NCBI GenBank assembly: GCA_951394405.1
Contig: OX596338.1
Coordinates: 3,472,001-3,536,000 of the forward strand
Origin: Coprinellus micaceus
Taxonomy: Eukaryota; Basidiomycota; Agaricomycetes; Agaricales; Psathyrellaceae
Direction: 5' to 3'
DNA length: 64,000 nt
Below are positions 1 through 12,480 of this stretch, one piece after another; within the stretch, counting starts at the first letter, position 1, and each line of letters opens with the position of its first letter. The notes beneath the pieces were generated by a model. It was not told where the DNA came from and did no database searches. It saw only the letters and a program-made list of their open reading frames with translations. The position numbers were made by a program, and so were the translations under genes.

Positions 1-2163
1 GCCAACGCTGACAAGCGCGCGGACGCTCTCCTCGAAGTCGAGACGCGCTTGGAGGACCTCCAGACGGTTCTGTATAATACGGGGGTGAGCCGGCGGTCGG
101 AGTTGGTGAAGATCGGGGAGTCGCTTAGGGTGTGGGAGGATGTGGTGAAGAAGGAGAAGATGATCTATGAGACCCTGAATCTGTTCAACTACGATGTGAG
201 GCGCAAGACCCTCATTGCGGAGGCTTGGGTTCCTACCCGAGATCTCACCAAGATCCAGCTCGCCTTGCGGCATGCCACGGTGCGTGTTTCGCTATCATAT
301 CTCACTGCCGTGTTCATTAATTTTGGAATGCAGGAGGAATCTGGGACGAGCGTCCCCCCCATTCTGCACGAGCTGCAGACGAGCCGGACCCCGCCGACGT
401 TCCACCGCACGAACAAGTTCACGGAGGGCTTCCAGGCGATTATGGACAGCTACGGGATCTCTGCGTACCAGGAAATCAACCCGGGCTTGTTCGCGGTGAT
501 CACGTTCCCGTTCCTCTTCGCCGTCATGTTCGGCGACATTGGGCATGGGTTCATCATCTTCTTTGCGGCCCTGTATATGATCTTGCGCGAGAAGACGCTG
601 GCGAAGCAGGATAACGGCGAGGTGTGTGGACTTTCGAAGGTTATTTGTGGAGTGAATGGATCATTGAACGTGTTTTTTGAAAACAGATTTTGGGGCAGTA
701 CTTCTTGTGCGTTATCGATGTTGGATTTTCCTGCATTGGGGTGTTCTGACGACCTTGCTTCTTCTCCAGCGGTCGATACATCATCCTGCTGATGGGCGTC
801 TTCTCCGTGTACACGGGCTTTTTGTACAACGATATCTTCTCCAAGACGCTGCATCTGTTCCATTCCGGATGGAAGTTTGCGGAGAACTCGACGAGCGGGG
901 TGTACACGGGCAGCCCGTATCCGTTTGGCCTGGACCCCGGGTGGCATGGGGCGACGAACGCCCTGGTTTTCACTAACTCGTACAAGATGAAGATGTCGAT
1001 CGTCCTTGGTGTTATTCACGTATGTCCTTTCCCTACCCGACCTCGATCATCGGATAGCCATAGCAAGCGATATTAACGCTCAATTTTTAGATGACATTCG
1101 CGCTGTGCCTCCAAGTGCCCAATCACATCAGATTCAAACGGAAATCGGACCTCTACACCAACTTTATCCCGCAAATGCTCTTCCTACAGTCCATATTCGG
1201 CTACCTCGTGCTCTGCATCCTGTACAAATGGTCCGTCAACTGGTCCGTGTCCCCCGTCTCGCCCCCTTCGCTCCTGAACATGCTGATCGGCATGTTCCTC
1301 GAGCCCGGGAAGGTCGATCCGGAGAAACGCTTGTATATGGGTCAAGGGGGCGTGCAGATGGTGTTGCTTGGGGTGGCGGGGGTGTGTGTGCCGTGGTTGC
1401 TTGTGGCGAAGCCGTATTTGGCGTGGAGGGAGATGCGGAAGACGACGCATCGGGGGTATGTGACGTTGGGGAATGAGGATGGGGGGAGGGAGAGTACGGA
1501 TGAGGGGTTGGAGGGGGAGGAGGAGGGGAATGGGAGGGCGATTGTGGAGGAGGCGGATGGGGAGCATGTATGTTCATTTCTCGTTTTGGGATTAGATGAC
1601 ATTTCGGGGGAGATGATCTGACTGACTGACTGACGGTGGCTTTTTTTTGTCTGTTTCTAGGAAGGACACGACTTCGGTGATATTGTGATCCACCAGGTCA
1701 TTCATACGATTGAGTTCTGTCTCGGATGTATCTCGCACACGGCGTCGTACCTGCGGCTGTGGGCTCTTTCGCTGGCACATGCGCAGCTGTCTGAGGTGCT
1801 CTGGGATATGACGCTGGATGGGCGGACGGATCCGAGGAGCGTCGCGGGGTGGATTGGGCTGGTGATCATGGGGGCGATGTGGTTTAGCTTGACGTTTGGG
1901 ATATTGTGTGTTATGGAGGTGAGTCGTGGGGACCTTGAGGCTAAGTAATGTGAAAGTGGGACGATCGCTGATGAATTGACACAGGGACTGTCGGCGTTCT
2001 TGCATGCGCTCCGTCTCCACTGGGTGGAGGGGAATAGCAAGCATTTTGAGGGTGGGGGTCATGTACGTGCTTTTCTACCTATGGAGATGAGGATAGGGCT
2101 GATGGCTGTGTGTTCTAGCAATTCACCCCGTTGGACTTTGCCAGTGAGGGGAAGGAGGTGTAA
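1..2163 (+). CDS. VPH1: V-type H+-ATPase V0 subunit a (3' part, 5' end outside window)
   Basis: Membrane subunit a of the vacuolar proton pump; it forms the proton half-channels against the c-ring. Only the last 564 residues are present; the start lies upstream. Exons: 1-279, 334-621, 687-706, 770-1019, 1091-1567, 1661-1918, 1985-2062, 2119-2163, all in phase. Family blocks seen: [31 protein letters not shown], then the C-terminal [20 protein letters not shown], whose arginine is the essential proton-path residue in this family, and [13 protein letters not shown]. Codons 1-93 are the cytosolic arm; a charged Glu/Gly-rich loop lies near 1465-1567. The exon 687-706 is only 20 nt and restores the conserved run ILGQYFFGRY. 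The first intron (280-333, 54 nt) keeps frame and has no stop. Ends 696 bp before EF-3. Identification is very secure; which fungal isoform (Vph1 or Stv1) is unknown. Confidence 0.96.
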
Positions 2164-2858
2164 CGTGTCCGGTGATGGTTGGAATGGGACCGGACTTTGG
2201 GTGTCAAGAATCGCCGTGGATTGTTACGAAACGGGGGTCGCAGCAGGCCAATTGAATTGAGTTTCAGGATGCACGATCCGTTTACGTCCTGTACATACTC
2301 CGCTGAGACCCTAATTTATACGTGCTGCGAATGCTACCCCTATGCTCCCTGTGCTATATCCTGGGCCCTGGCTGCCTCTGAGATGATGAAGGCGATCGGA
2401 AGATTATCGCAGGGTTATCTTAATTGGCCTGGGGATTTACCCCGCACTAGATTTGGGCCAGAATGAGGGCGAAAAGGTGTGGATTGGGCCGGGAAGGAGG
2501 CCGAAATGGGCCCCGATCCGTGCGCTCCAAGCACAGCATGCCCTAAATTTTTCAAACTCCGGTGAGATGATATAAGGGATGGGGGAGCGATTTAATTGTT
2601 CACCACTCTTTTCTCCTTCCTCTCTTCCCCTCTTAGAGGTATGTTCTGTCCCTGAGCAAAGGCGTCCACCGCTCATTCCATCCACAGGCGATCCTCTTTC
2701 GCCAGTAGAAAATAGAGCGTTCTCTGTTCTTGCTCAGGCCTTTGTCTGTTGTATCAACTTGAAAGACATTATCTCTTCCCCAAAATAACTAGACCTTTAG
2801 ACGTCTAAGGTCAGTCCTTCCTCCATCTTCAATACACTCCCGCTGACTCTGCCCAGAA
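2164..2858. promoter_or_regulatory. Intergenic region with EF-3 promoter and leader
   Basis: No gene seen. The half next to EF-3 is pyrimidine-rich (about 2600-2640 and 2810-2850) with a TATA-like ATATAAGG near 2570, usual for a highly expressed fungal gene. A spliced 5' UTR is possible (AG near 2634) but unproven. Confidence 0.4.
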
Positions 2859-5800
2859 ATGCCCGCCGTAACCGCTTCCGCTGCTGCTACGCCCGCCCCC
2901 GCCGACCTCAAGGCCGCTGCCGCCGCTGGTACCGCTGCCGGCCAGTTCGACCTCGCCTCCCTCTTCGTCTCCGACAAGGCCGCCCGCGATGCCGCTGCTG
3001 CTCCCCTCGTAGCTGCCGCTGCCTCCGGTGGTCCCTCCGTCCTCCAGAACGCCGGCTTTGCAGCCGCCGTCCTCAAGGCCCTCGGCGACAAGAAGTCCCC
3101 TGCCGCCCGCGAGGGTGCTGCAGATGCCGTCCTCTCCGTCGCAAAGGGAGGCGCAGTCAAGGCCCTCGAGCCCATCTTCATCGACTCCGGTATCTACAAC
3201 GCCCTCCTCGAGGCCTTCGCCGACAAGATGCCCGCCGTCAAGAACGCCGCAGTGGAAGCCTTGCGCGTATACGTTGCCAACATGAATCCTTGGGCCGCTG
3301 CCTTCATTCTCCCTGCTCTCCTTCACGAGATCAAGACTGCCGGCAAGTGGCAGGTCAAGATGGGTGCGATCGTCGCTCTTAACCAGCTCGTCAAGAGCGC
3401 TCCCCTCCAGACCGCCCGTCTTATGCCCGACATCGTCCCCGTCCTCACCGACGCCCTCTGGGACACCAAGGCCGACGTCAAGAAGGCCGCCAAGGATGCT
3501 TTGACAAAGGCCACCGCCCTCATCTCGAACAAGGACATTGAACGCTTTATTCCTGCTCTTATTCAGGCTCTCATCAACCCCGTAGAGGAGGTTCCCAAGA
3601 CCATTGGGCTCCTCTCGGCCACCACATTCGTTTCCGAAGTAGATTCCGCCACCCTCTCCCTCATGGTCCCCCTTCTTTCCCGCGGTCTTTCCGAGAAGCT
3701 CACCGCCACCAAGCGCAAGGTCGCCGTTATCACCGACAACATGGCCAAGCTCGTCGATTCCCATGTTACCGTCCGGCCTTTCCTGCCCAAGCTTCTCCCC
3801 GGTCTCATCAAGATCGAGCAGACCGTCGGTGACCCCGAGGCCCGTTCCGTCGTCAACCGTGCCATCAAGACCCTCCGCCAGATCGGCCAGGTGCCCGAGG
3901 ACTCTGATGGTTCCGATCTCCCTGCTCTCAAGCACGCCGACGAGAAGACCCTCGCCAACTCCCTCGTCTCCATCTACAAGAAGCACCAGGTCACCGTCTC
4001 CCCCGGCAACATCGAGACCATGTACGCTGCCAACCTCGCCGCCAACCTCGTCCAGGCCAAGAACTTTGACAACTCCGAGTGGCAGACCCTTGCTCCCTAC
4101 CTCGACCAGATCGTCGCCTCCCCCGACGGCACCCACGTCACTGGCGAGTGGGTCGTCAAGGCCTCCACCGAGGAGGAAGAGGGCCACAACGGCGAGGAGG
4201 ACGAGGAGGAGGGTGAGGACCTGTGCAACTGCCAGTTCTCGCTCGCCTACGGTGCCAAGATTCTGCTCAACACCGCTACCCTCCGTCTCAAGCGTGGCCA
4301 CCGCTACGGTCTCTGCGGTAAGAACGGTACCGGAAAGTCTACCCTCATGCGCGCCATCACCAACGGCCAGGTCGAGGGCTTCCCCTCCCCCGACGAGGTC
4401 CGCACCTTCTACGTCGAGCACGATATCGATGGCTCTGAGGAGGATACCTCCGTCCTCGAGTTCATCGTCTCGGACACGCGTATCGAGGCTAACCGCGAGG
4501 AGACCATCGAGGCCCTCGCCGCCGTCGGCTTCTCCGATGAGCGTCAGGCTCAGTCCATCAGTGCCCTCTCTGGTGGTTGGAAGATGAAGCTCGCTCTCGC
4601 TCGTGCCATGCTCTTCAAGGCCGACATTCTCCTGCTCGACGAGCCCACTAACCATTTGGATGTCGTCAACGTCGCTTGGTTGGAGAGCTACCTCACTGGC
4701 TTGACCCACTGCACTTCGAGTACGTCTCTCTGTTTTCTCTCGTCTTGACCGTGTTCTAACTTTCGTTCTAGTCATCGTCTCCCACGACTCTGGCTTCTTG
4801 AACAACACCATCACCGACGTCCTCCACCTCAACCGCTTCAAGCTCCGCCGCTACCGCGGTAACCTTGAGGCCTTCGTCAAGGCCGTCCCCGAGGCCAAGT
4901 CGTACTACACCCTCGAGGCCGCCGAGGACTACAAGTTCAAGCTCCCCGACCCACCTCTCCTCGATGGTGTCAAGACCAAGGAGAAGTCATTGATCAAGCT
5001 CCGCAAGGTCGGGTTCCAGTATCCCACTGCTCCCACCCAGCAGCTCTACGACATCTCCCTCCAAGTCTCCCTGTCTTCCCGTGTCGCCGTCCTCGGTCCC
5101 AACGGTTCCGGCAAGTCCACCCTCGTCAAGCTCTTGATCGGTGACACCGAGCCCAACAAGGGCGGTGAGATCTGGAAGCACCCCAACTTGGTCATCGGTT
5201 ACGTTGCCCAGCACGCTTTCCACCATATCGACCAGCATCTCGACAAGACTGCGCTCGAGTACATGTTGTGGCGTTACCAGACTGGTGAGGATTTGGAGGA
5301 GATGATGAAGGCCAACAAGCAGATCTCTGAGGAGGAGGCCAAGAAGATGGCTGATGGGTCGCTCGTTCTCATCGAGGGCCAGAAGAGGTTCATCGAGGAG
5401 ATCATCAACCGCAAGAAGCTCAAGCAGTCCTACGAGTACGAGTGTTCGCTCAAGGGTCTGTCCTCGTCCGAGAACATCTGGCTTCCTCGTGACGATCTCA
5501 TCAAGCGTGGTTTCGAGAAGGTTCGTGGTTTCGTTTTACTCTTATCCCGATCGTCGCTGACCGTCGTCTATAGAAAGTCCTCGAGGTCGATACCCGTGAG
5601 GCCCAGCGCCTCGGTCTCCTCCGTCCCCTCGTTCGTCGCGAGATCGAGAAGCACTTTGCCGACTTTGGTCTCGAGCCCGAGTTCGTCTCGCACAACACCA
5701 TGCGTGGTCTCTCCGGTGGACAGAAAGTCAAGATCGTCCTCGGTGCCGCCACCTGGCGTCGTCCCCACATCATCTGTCTCGATGAGCCTACCAACTACCT

Positions 5801-6149
5801 CGATCGTGAGTCGCTCGCGGCCCTCATCGAGGCTCTCAAAGCCTTTGAGGGAGGTGTCCTCGTTATCACCCACAACCGAGACTTCTCCGAGTCCATCTGT
5901 ACCGAAGTGTGGGCCATGCGCGACGGGCGTCTCGAGGCTTCTGGCCACAACTGGGTTGAGGGTCAGGGCTCCGGTGCCCGTATCGACAAGGCTGCTGGCG
6001 AGGAGGAGGATACCTACGATGCCATGGGTAACAAGGTCGAGAACAAGAAGAAGAAGAAGCTTACTGCCTCTGAGGCGCGCAAGGCCAAGAAGGATCGTAT
6101 TGCGAGGAGGAAGCGTGGTGAGGAGGTCTTCACTGACGAGGAGCTCTAA
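2859..6149 (+). CDS. TEF3: Translation elongation factor 3 (EF-3), ABCF-type ATPase
   Basis: Fungal-specific ribosome-bound ATPase that promotes E-site tRNA release in elongation. Exons 2859-4719, 4772-5520 and 5574-6149 give 1061 aa (yeast about 1044). Order: Ala-rich N-terminus and HEAT repeats (about 1-320), four-helix region, first ABC cassette (Walker A GKNGTGKS at about 487, signature LSGGW at about 569, Walker [12 protein letters not shown] at about 590), second cassette (GPNGSGKST at about 728, LSGGQ at about 914, [10 protein letters not shown]) with the chromodomain-like insert between its motifs, and a Lys-rich tail (KKKKK, then KARKAKK-like) that contacts the ribosome in yeast. Very strong C-ending codon bias indicates high expression and creates a long false antisense frame. 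Intron 2 uses donor GTTCGT. The start has good context (agaaATGCC) after a pyrimidine-rich leader. Very secure. Confidence 0.98.
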
Positions 6150-6618
6150 GCGCCTTTGTCTTGCCTCCCTCTACCCATTATGCCTTCTCTCCCCTCTTTC
6201 GCATGGTTCACGCTTTCGATTCTTGTTTGTATGTTATACCTCTTCTTCTTCTTGACCTTGCGGCAGATACATGGCCTTTGTTTTTTCAGTAGTGTATTCT
6301 TCTTGTTCCCCCCCATCATGACTATGTATCACCTCGAACCTCGACCTCGACCTCGCTATGGCTTGTTACGACGATTCTTCGCACTGTACTATTCCCGCAC
6401 GTAATTATCCTACGACGATGACTGAATCTTATGGTTTCTACTTCGCTTCATTGGCCCTTTCGCTTAGTGATTCAGAGTGAACGGTTCTCCTGGCCAATCG
6501 GTGGATCCGGGTTCAGCGTCATTGATCCTGGATAGATTCCGTTCCGTCTGGCTTTCCGTTGCCCTTTAATTTCCGGATCTTGTCCGCTTGTCCGCTTGAA
6601 CCTCTACTATCGTGTTCG
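6150..6618. other. EF-3 3' UTR and carrier upstream region
   Basis: T-rich stretch after the EF-3 stop (about 6150-6420), consistent with its 3' UTR, then about 200 bp before the carrier start. No gene seen. Confidence 0.4.
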
Positions 6619-8162
6619 ATGGGGGATGCACCCAATGGCGGAGAGCAAGGTACGTACGTCTCCCTACGTCGTGCAGAGGAGCAGTGTTTGTTAATTGGCG
6701 GGTTGTGCAGTACAACTCGACCCGACGGTGGACTTTGTCGCTGGAACCATCTCGGTGAGTCCGTCCGACCCCGACGTCACCGTCGACGACAGTTGGAATT
6801 GAAGCGAAGGGTGGCGGATCGACGTTAATTGTCACCAGGGGATGGCGGGTTTGATAGTGGGCTTTCCGTTTGATACAGGTACGTTCCCCGTAAGGTGTGG
6901 TTTGGTATCCGATTGCAAGTAGGAGCTCATCATGGGTGATAACGATAACAGTGAAAGTGAGGTTCCAGAATCCGGCGGTGGCGAGTACGATGTGCTATAC
7001 CTCGACTTGGAACGCGCTTTCGACGATTATTCGGGAGGAGAGGTTGTTGGGGCTGTATAGAGGGATTACCTCGCCTTTGGTGCCGTCCTTCCGCCCTAAT
7101 CTCAAGTGGAATTTGGGGGACTGATGCGATATACCGACAAGGTAGGCGACGGTTGCGCTGATGAATGGGCTGGTGTTTGCGTCGTACCGGTTCTTGATGA
7201 AGATGCAGTTGGAGGGTGTGGGTGCGACGCCGACGCTTGCGCAGATTGCGATTGCGGGGGCGGGGAGTGGTGTTATTTCGTCGTGAGTGTCTTCGTCTTT
7301 GCTCCCTCTCTCGTTCTATCTCTCTGCTGGAATATTCAATCGAGTTAACGCGACGACGACTGGGCAGGCTGATAACGACCCCTACGGAACTCATCAAGAT
7401 CCGACAACAGTCCCTTCTCACCCCAACCACTGCTCGCCAGGTCGCGTGGCAGATCTTCCGGGAGAATGGCGTACGAGGCCTATATAGGGGTGTTGGGGCT
7501 ACGGCCTTGAGGGATATTGGGTATGGAGCGTACTTCTTTGCGTATGAGGCAACGTGCCGGTGGTTCCAGCAGGGGTCTGTGCCGTTGAGGGTGGATCCGA
7601 CGGGGAGTGTGGATCCGGGGATGTTGATCCTGGAGGAGGCGCAGGGGTTGTCGTGGGCGGCGCTTATGGTTGCGGGGGGTGTGGCTGGTGTAGGTGTGTG
7701 TTTTGGTCTTTGGTCTTTCTCTGTGGGGACTTGGTTGATTTGATTTTGTTACTATAGCTGGTTGGGTGTTCACGTTCCCCATGGACGTCGTAAAGACGAG
7801 GATACAAGCGAGTCAGCCCATCTACGCGGTTAACCCGCACACTCCGAAGTTCGTGGATACCCCTGTGGTGGGTTCGACCTCGACGAGTAGGAGTCCGCTC
7901 CTTCAAGCTAGAGTGAGGTTCTTTTCTTCGGGTCCTAAAGACCTGAATCCGTATAGGTCGACGTGGTCGACTATTGTGCATTCGTATAGGACGGAGGGGC
8001 CGAGAGTCTTTTTCAGGGGTTTGGCTCCTACGTTAATTCGGTGAGGACCAGATTATGAGGGGGTTTGTGGATTGGTTGGCTGACGGTGTGGTGGGTAGTG
8101 CGATTCCGGTTAATATGGTCACTTTTGCGACGTTTGAGGCTGTTGTGAAGGCCCTTTCGTGA
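6619..8162 (+). CDS. Mitochondrial carrier family protein (SLC25), ornithine/carnitine-type signature
   Basis: Inner-membrane solute carrier built of three repeats. Eight exons (6619-6649, 6711-6754, 6839-6878, 6952-7079, 7146-7282, 7368-7693, 7758-8040, 8099-8162) give 350 aa, slightly above the usual 300-320 because of an insert in repeat 3. The three Px[DE]xx[KR] motifs are visible: PFDTVKVR, PTELIKIR and PMDVVKTR, each followed by the helix of the next half-repeat (LYRGI, LYRGV, FFRGL). The repeat-2 form PTEL[IV]K is typical of the branch with ornithine, carnitine and basic amino acid carriers (ORT1, CRC1, SLC25A29), so that substrate class is an inference only. The N-terminus MGDAPNGGEQ is short and polar, as in carriers without a presequence. 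A loop insert with Ser/Thr residues lies near 7860-7950. Confidence 0.9.
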
Positions 8163-8682
8163 CGTGAGTTTGGTTTTATGGACATAGAGTACGTCCATCA
8201 CTTGCTTTGATCTCGTAGAACCGTTGTTGACCACCTTCAGCATCTTGCATAGATATCCCGAGTACTTTGAATACCATACACGTACCCATCCGACCGCACA
8301 CCTGTTGTATAATAGACGGATACATCTGCCATCTTTCAATGATCCCCTCGAGTTCGTCCTCCCCGATATAGTCATTCCCGGAACCTTCAGATCCTGCGGT
8401 AGGTTCACCGCCGTCGAAAATCGGTCAGACCTGAGTGTATGGGTTGAGAAGGTCTCTTCAGGCTTCTTCATGCCCATTATCGTCGTAAATTGATGGCGAC
8501 GCGTCCTTTATCACCGCGTCTTGACCGCGCTAAAGCGTGGGTAAAACGGATTTGGACATCTCTCACCAATACCCTCACTCACGAGTCACAACGTCTCGCA
8601 CGACGCCCGGTCTACACCCCATACTCGTTATGCTTCATGATAGTCTATGCCCACGGTGACCAAGACAGACAGCGCTCGTTGA
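8163..8682. other. Intergenic, no gene seen
   Basis: Between the carrier and REV1. Short open frames occur (for example 8490-8717, overlapping the REV1 start) but have no family likeness or coding-like composition. Confidence 0.4.
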
Positions 8683-11600
8683 ATGGCCTCTCAAGACTCA
8701 TCCGAATACTACTTTGACGATGATTCGCAAATCCTGAATGCTATACAAGGGGTGGCCTTGCCTGGCGACGTCGAACCAGAGCAGGAGGAGCTCAAGGACT
8801 CGCAGGAGTCGGAGGAGCTGGAGCCCCCGCCGCCCGCGCAACCGCGGAACCTCAAGCGCACGTTCTCGCAATCGGAGGAAGGGAGCGACGATGATCATCG
8901 TGATGAAGGAGGTGCTCAGGTGGAGGACGATGAGGAGGTGTATGGGGCGTCTCGGTTTGGCGATTTCGGTCAATACATGCGTAGAAAACGCGCGAAACTG
9001 CAGATTCAGAATGCAGATATATCGGAAGGGAGTCGGTTGTTCAAGGGGTTGTCCATTTATGTGAGTTCTCTGCGATTCACCCGCCGGTTGGTGGTGTCCT
9101 GACGAGGATCCAAGATCAACGGATGGACCCAACCGTCGGTTCAAGAGCTCAGGCAGCTCATCGTTGAGCATGGAGGGATCTTCCAACCGTACCTTGACAA
9201 CAAGGGCCTTGTGTGAGTCTCTCTTCAAGGGATGTTCGACCGGGAGTGCTCATTAGGACCAGGACACATATCATCACCTGTTCATTGACGCCGGCCAAAA
9301 TCAAGGAGTTCAAGCATATGAAGGTCGCCCGCCCTGAATGGTTGCTTGGAAGTGTTAAAGCTGGAGTCCTTCTCCCTTGGAAGGAATTCCAGTACGTCCC
9401 GGAAGAGAGGGGCGAGAGCTCTCAAGGAGGGAAACCCAAGCAGCTGCAATCGTCTCTGCTTCTCCAACCGTCGCTCCCTGTGAAACCCGCTCATGATCCT
9501 CTCTATAAGCCCGATGCCAACAACTCCACGGAGGCCACCGCGATTCCAAGCTACGCTTCCGACATCTCCAACCCAAATGCTCGCAAGGCCATGGCTAACC
9601 CGGAATGGCGCAAAGCCCATACATCTGTCTCTGCGGACTTCATCGAAGGGTACTACAAGAACTCGCGGCTTCACCATCTGTCAACATGGAAATCGGAGCT
9701 CAAGGACCTCGTTCAAGAAGCCCAAGAACGCGCTGAAGCCAACGTCCAGTCCGCTGCTCAAGGGGGACACATCGGCAAGGTGCCTAGTGAAGGCGGGGTC
9801 AGCATGAGGGGTGCGGCTTTGCTCCCACCGAAGTCTCCGTCGAGGTGGAAAGGGAAGGGTAAAGCTCTCGATGACCACGACCGCGTTATCATGCATTGTG
9901 ATTTCGATTGCTTCTTCGTATCAGCGGGACTGGTTAGTCGTCCAGAGCTCAAGGGAAAACCGGTGGTGGTATGCCACTCGCAAGGAGGAACTGGAGGCGC
10001 TTCGAGCACCAGTGAGATTGCCAGTGCTAGTTACGAGGCGCGGAGTTTTGGTATCAAGAATGGCATGAGGTATGCCCACTTGTTGGCTGTGTAAACTCGA
10101 AGGACTATTCCTAACGACTCGGTATAGTCTCCAACAAGGAAGGGCTTTGTGTCCTGACCTTGTCACGATCCCGTACGAGTTTGAACGGTACGTATACTCC
10201 GGATAACTGCATGGCAAGGAATTTCCATCTGACTCTGGGGCAGGTATAAGGAATTCTCCTTGAAATTCTACACCGTCTTGATGTCCCATGCGGACGACCT
10301 CCAAGCTGTCTCCGTGGACGAAGCTTTGATAGACGTTACGGAGGTGGTCTCACAACTTCGCCGACAAGCAGCATCCGAAGGATCCCAATACGACCCGGCG
10401 AAGGATTACGCCGAAACTATCCGCGCTGAAGTTCGAAAGGCCACCAGTTGTGAAGGTACGCGCTCCCCCGGTGGTTCGACGCCTGTTATTGATGTCGCCT
10501 CTAGTCAGCATTGGGGTTGCACACAACATCCTCTTAGCGCGTCTTGCCACGCGCAAGGCAAAACCAGGTGGATCGTACCATCTTCTTCCCGAAGATGTGG
10601 CCGAGTACCTCGCCCCGCTGGAGCTAACCAACCTCCACGGGTTCGGTCGGCATACGAAGCAGAAGGCGATCGAGAAACTCGGTACCGTGAATCTCGGGGA
10701 GCTGGCGAAGAAAAGCAAATCTCAACTCTCTGATGCCCTTGGGAAAGCTACTGGAGAGAAGCTGTATAATGGGCTCCGAGGGATCGACGATCAGCAACTG
10801 GAATCGGATAAGCCGAGAAAGTCTGTTTCATGTGAGATTAATGCACGTCGTTTTGCCCTATCGAGCTGAAAAGGCGATTAACCTACCCTTCTTGCAGTAT
10901 GGCATTCGGTTTGAGAACAACGAGCAAGCCGAACAGTTCATATACCAAATGGCAGCAGAAGTGAAACGACGTCTGGATGCTATCGATATGGTCGGTCGCT
11001 CAATAACGATGAAGATCATGAAACGGGACCCAACTGCGCCGCTTGAGCCAGCCAAGGTACGTATCTATCGTACTTCTTTCTACGACCAATCTAACCCGCA
11101 GTCCACTCACAGTTTCTCGGCCACGGGCCATGCGACCTATTCAGCAAGCAGGGACCGCTCATCGGACCTGGAGGCAAAGCTACGAGCGATGACCAGGTGA
11201 TTGGAGAGTTCGCCTGGAGGCTGTTGAAGTCGTTTGCGTTCGACGCGAAGGAGCTGCGAGGGATTGGAATTCAGATCACCAAGTTGGAATCTGCGAACGC
11301 GGCCCCAAATATCCCTGCCGGTCAAGCCCTCCTTCCTTTCAAAAGGCTCGAAGGCGTCGGTACCTCAAAAGGGACGGGGAACGCAGGTCCATCCCATGCT
11401 CCCCGGGATCCAACCCAGGGCATGCCTCCTCCGCCTCTCCCCGAGCCAACCAAGCAAGGCAACGTGCTGGAGCCCCCATCCTTTTCCCAGGTCGACATGT
11501 CTGTTTTTGAAGCCCTGCCCCCATCTTTGCAGCAAGAGCTGAAGAACGAGTATAGTCGTCGTTCTGAGACACCCATCGCCGGCGCTGGAGGGGCAGATCC

Positions 11601-12480
11601 TGAACGTAATGTAGGTCCGTCCGGTATTCAACCTCCTCCTCGCCCGGCGCCTCCTACCAAGCCTGCATTCAATCGGCGCTCTGCTACACCTGCTGGACTC
11701 TTCCCGGCCAAACCTGCTACGAAGGGTATCAATGTCAAACGGATCACCCACCAGCTCGCCCCCAACTCTAACTCCGGTATCTCGCCGCAGAAGAGTCTCT
11801 TGTATGCTTTACTGAGAAAAAAGCCGCCAAAGCTGGTCACCAGCCGCGTTACGGACGCGAAACTTCGAGCTCTGGGGATCGATCCAGAGGTGTTTGCTAT
11901 GCTACCCAAACAGGTTCAAGACGAGCAGCTCGTACGAGCCAGGATTCTAAAAGAGAAAGGCGCCCTACCTGAAGCACCGACACAGCGGAAAGTGTTGAAG
12001 CCGAAGAAACCGACTCTGCCCCCTGGATTTGTTGTGTACCGAGCGCCTCCGCCCAAAGCTCGGTATTATAATCCGCCCGCGCTTCGCCAACAAGGCAAAT
12101 CGAAGGGAGAAAAGCTCGCCTTCACAGAGGCCAACGACGTCCAAGACGTATTGGAAAAATGGGTCACCGCGTACAAGCATTGGGCGCCTAGAGAAAAGGA
12201 CGTGGAATACCTCTCCAAATTCATCTTAAACAGTGTGGATGGGGACAAGGCGGGTGATTTTGGCGTTGAGACGGCGGTGAAGGTGATGAAATGGTGGTTA
12301 GTATTGTTAAGGAGGTTTTGGGCTGGATCAGAGTTTGTGGACGATGAGGAAGACGAGGATATTGACGGAAGTCAGGCGGATCAGGTGGGGAAGGCTTGGT
12401 GGGCAACGTTTAGAGGGGTGAAGGAACAGATGAATGTGGTTGCGAGGAAGAGGTTCGGAGGTTGCATTTCGTTGAGATAG
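8683..12480 (+). CDS. REV1: DNA repair protein REV1 (Y-family polymerase, dCMP transferase)
   Basis: Translesion synthesis polymerase and scaffold for Pol zeta. Exons 8683-9060, 9115-9212, 9257-10069, 10128-10187, 10244-10455, 10505-10842, 10898-11056 and 11113-12480 give 1141 aa. Order: acidic N-terminus, BRCT domain (about 120-205), Y-family palm with metal-binding MHCDFDCFF at about 371 and SVDEALID at about 472, the REV1-type block SIGVAHNILLARLATRKAKP, thumb GFGRHTKQKAIEKLG, little finger KSVSCEINYGIRF, Pro-rich linker, a UBM-like stretch (FEALPPSLQQELKNEY, and again IDPEVFAMLPKQVQDE; two such motifs are usual in REV1), and a C-terminal Rev7/polymerase-binding domain (about 1020-1141) ending RFGGCISLR. 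Intron 6 (10843-10897, 55 nt) appears to be GC-AG because only AAT|GCACGT keeps the conserved EINYGIRF. Identification secure; exact exon 2/3 joint less so. Confidence 0.95.

Noticed and set aside
2829..4841. Long minus-strand open frame (670 codons) opposite EF-3
   Set aside because: It is the antisense shadow of a gene with extreme C-ending codon bias; composition is Gly/Leu/Asp/Glu-rich with no domain, and EF-3 on + is certain.
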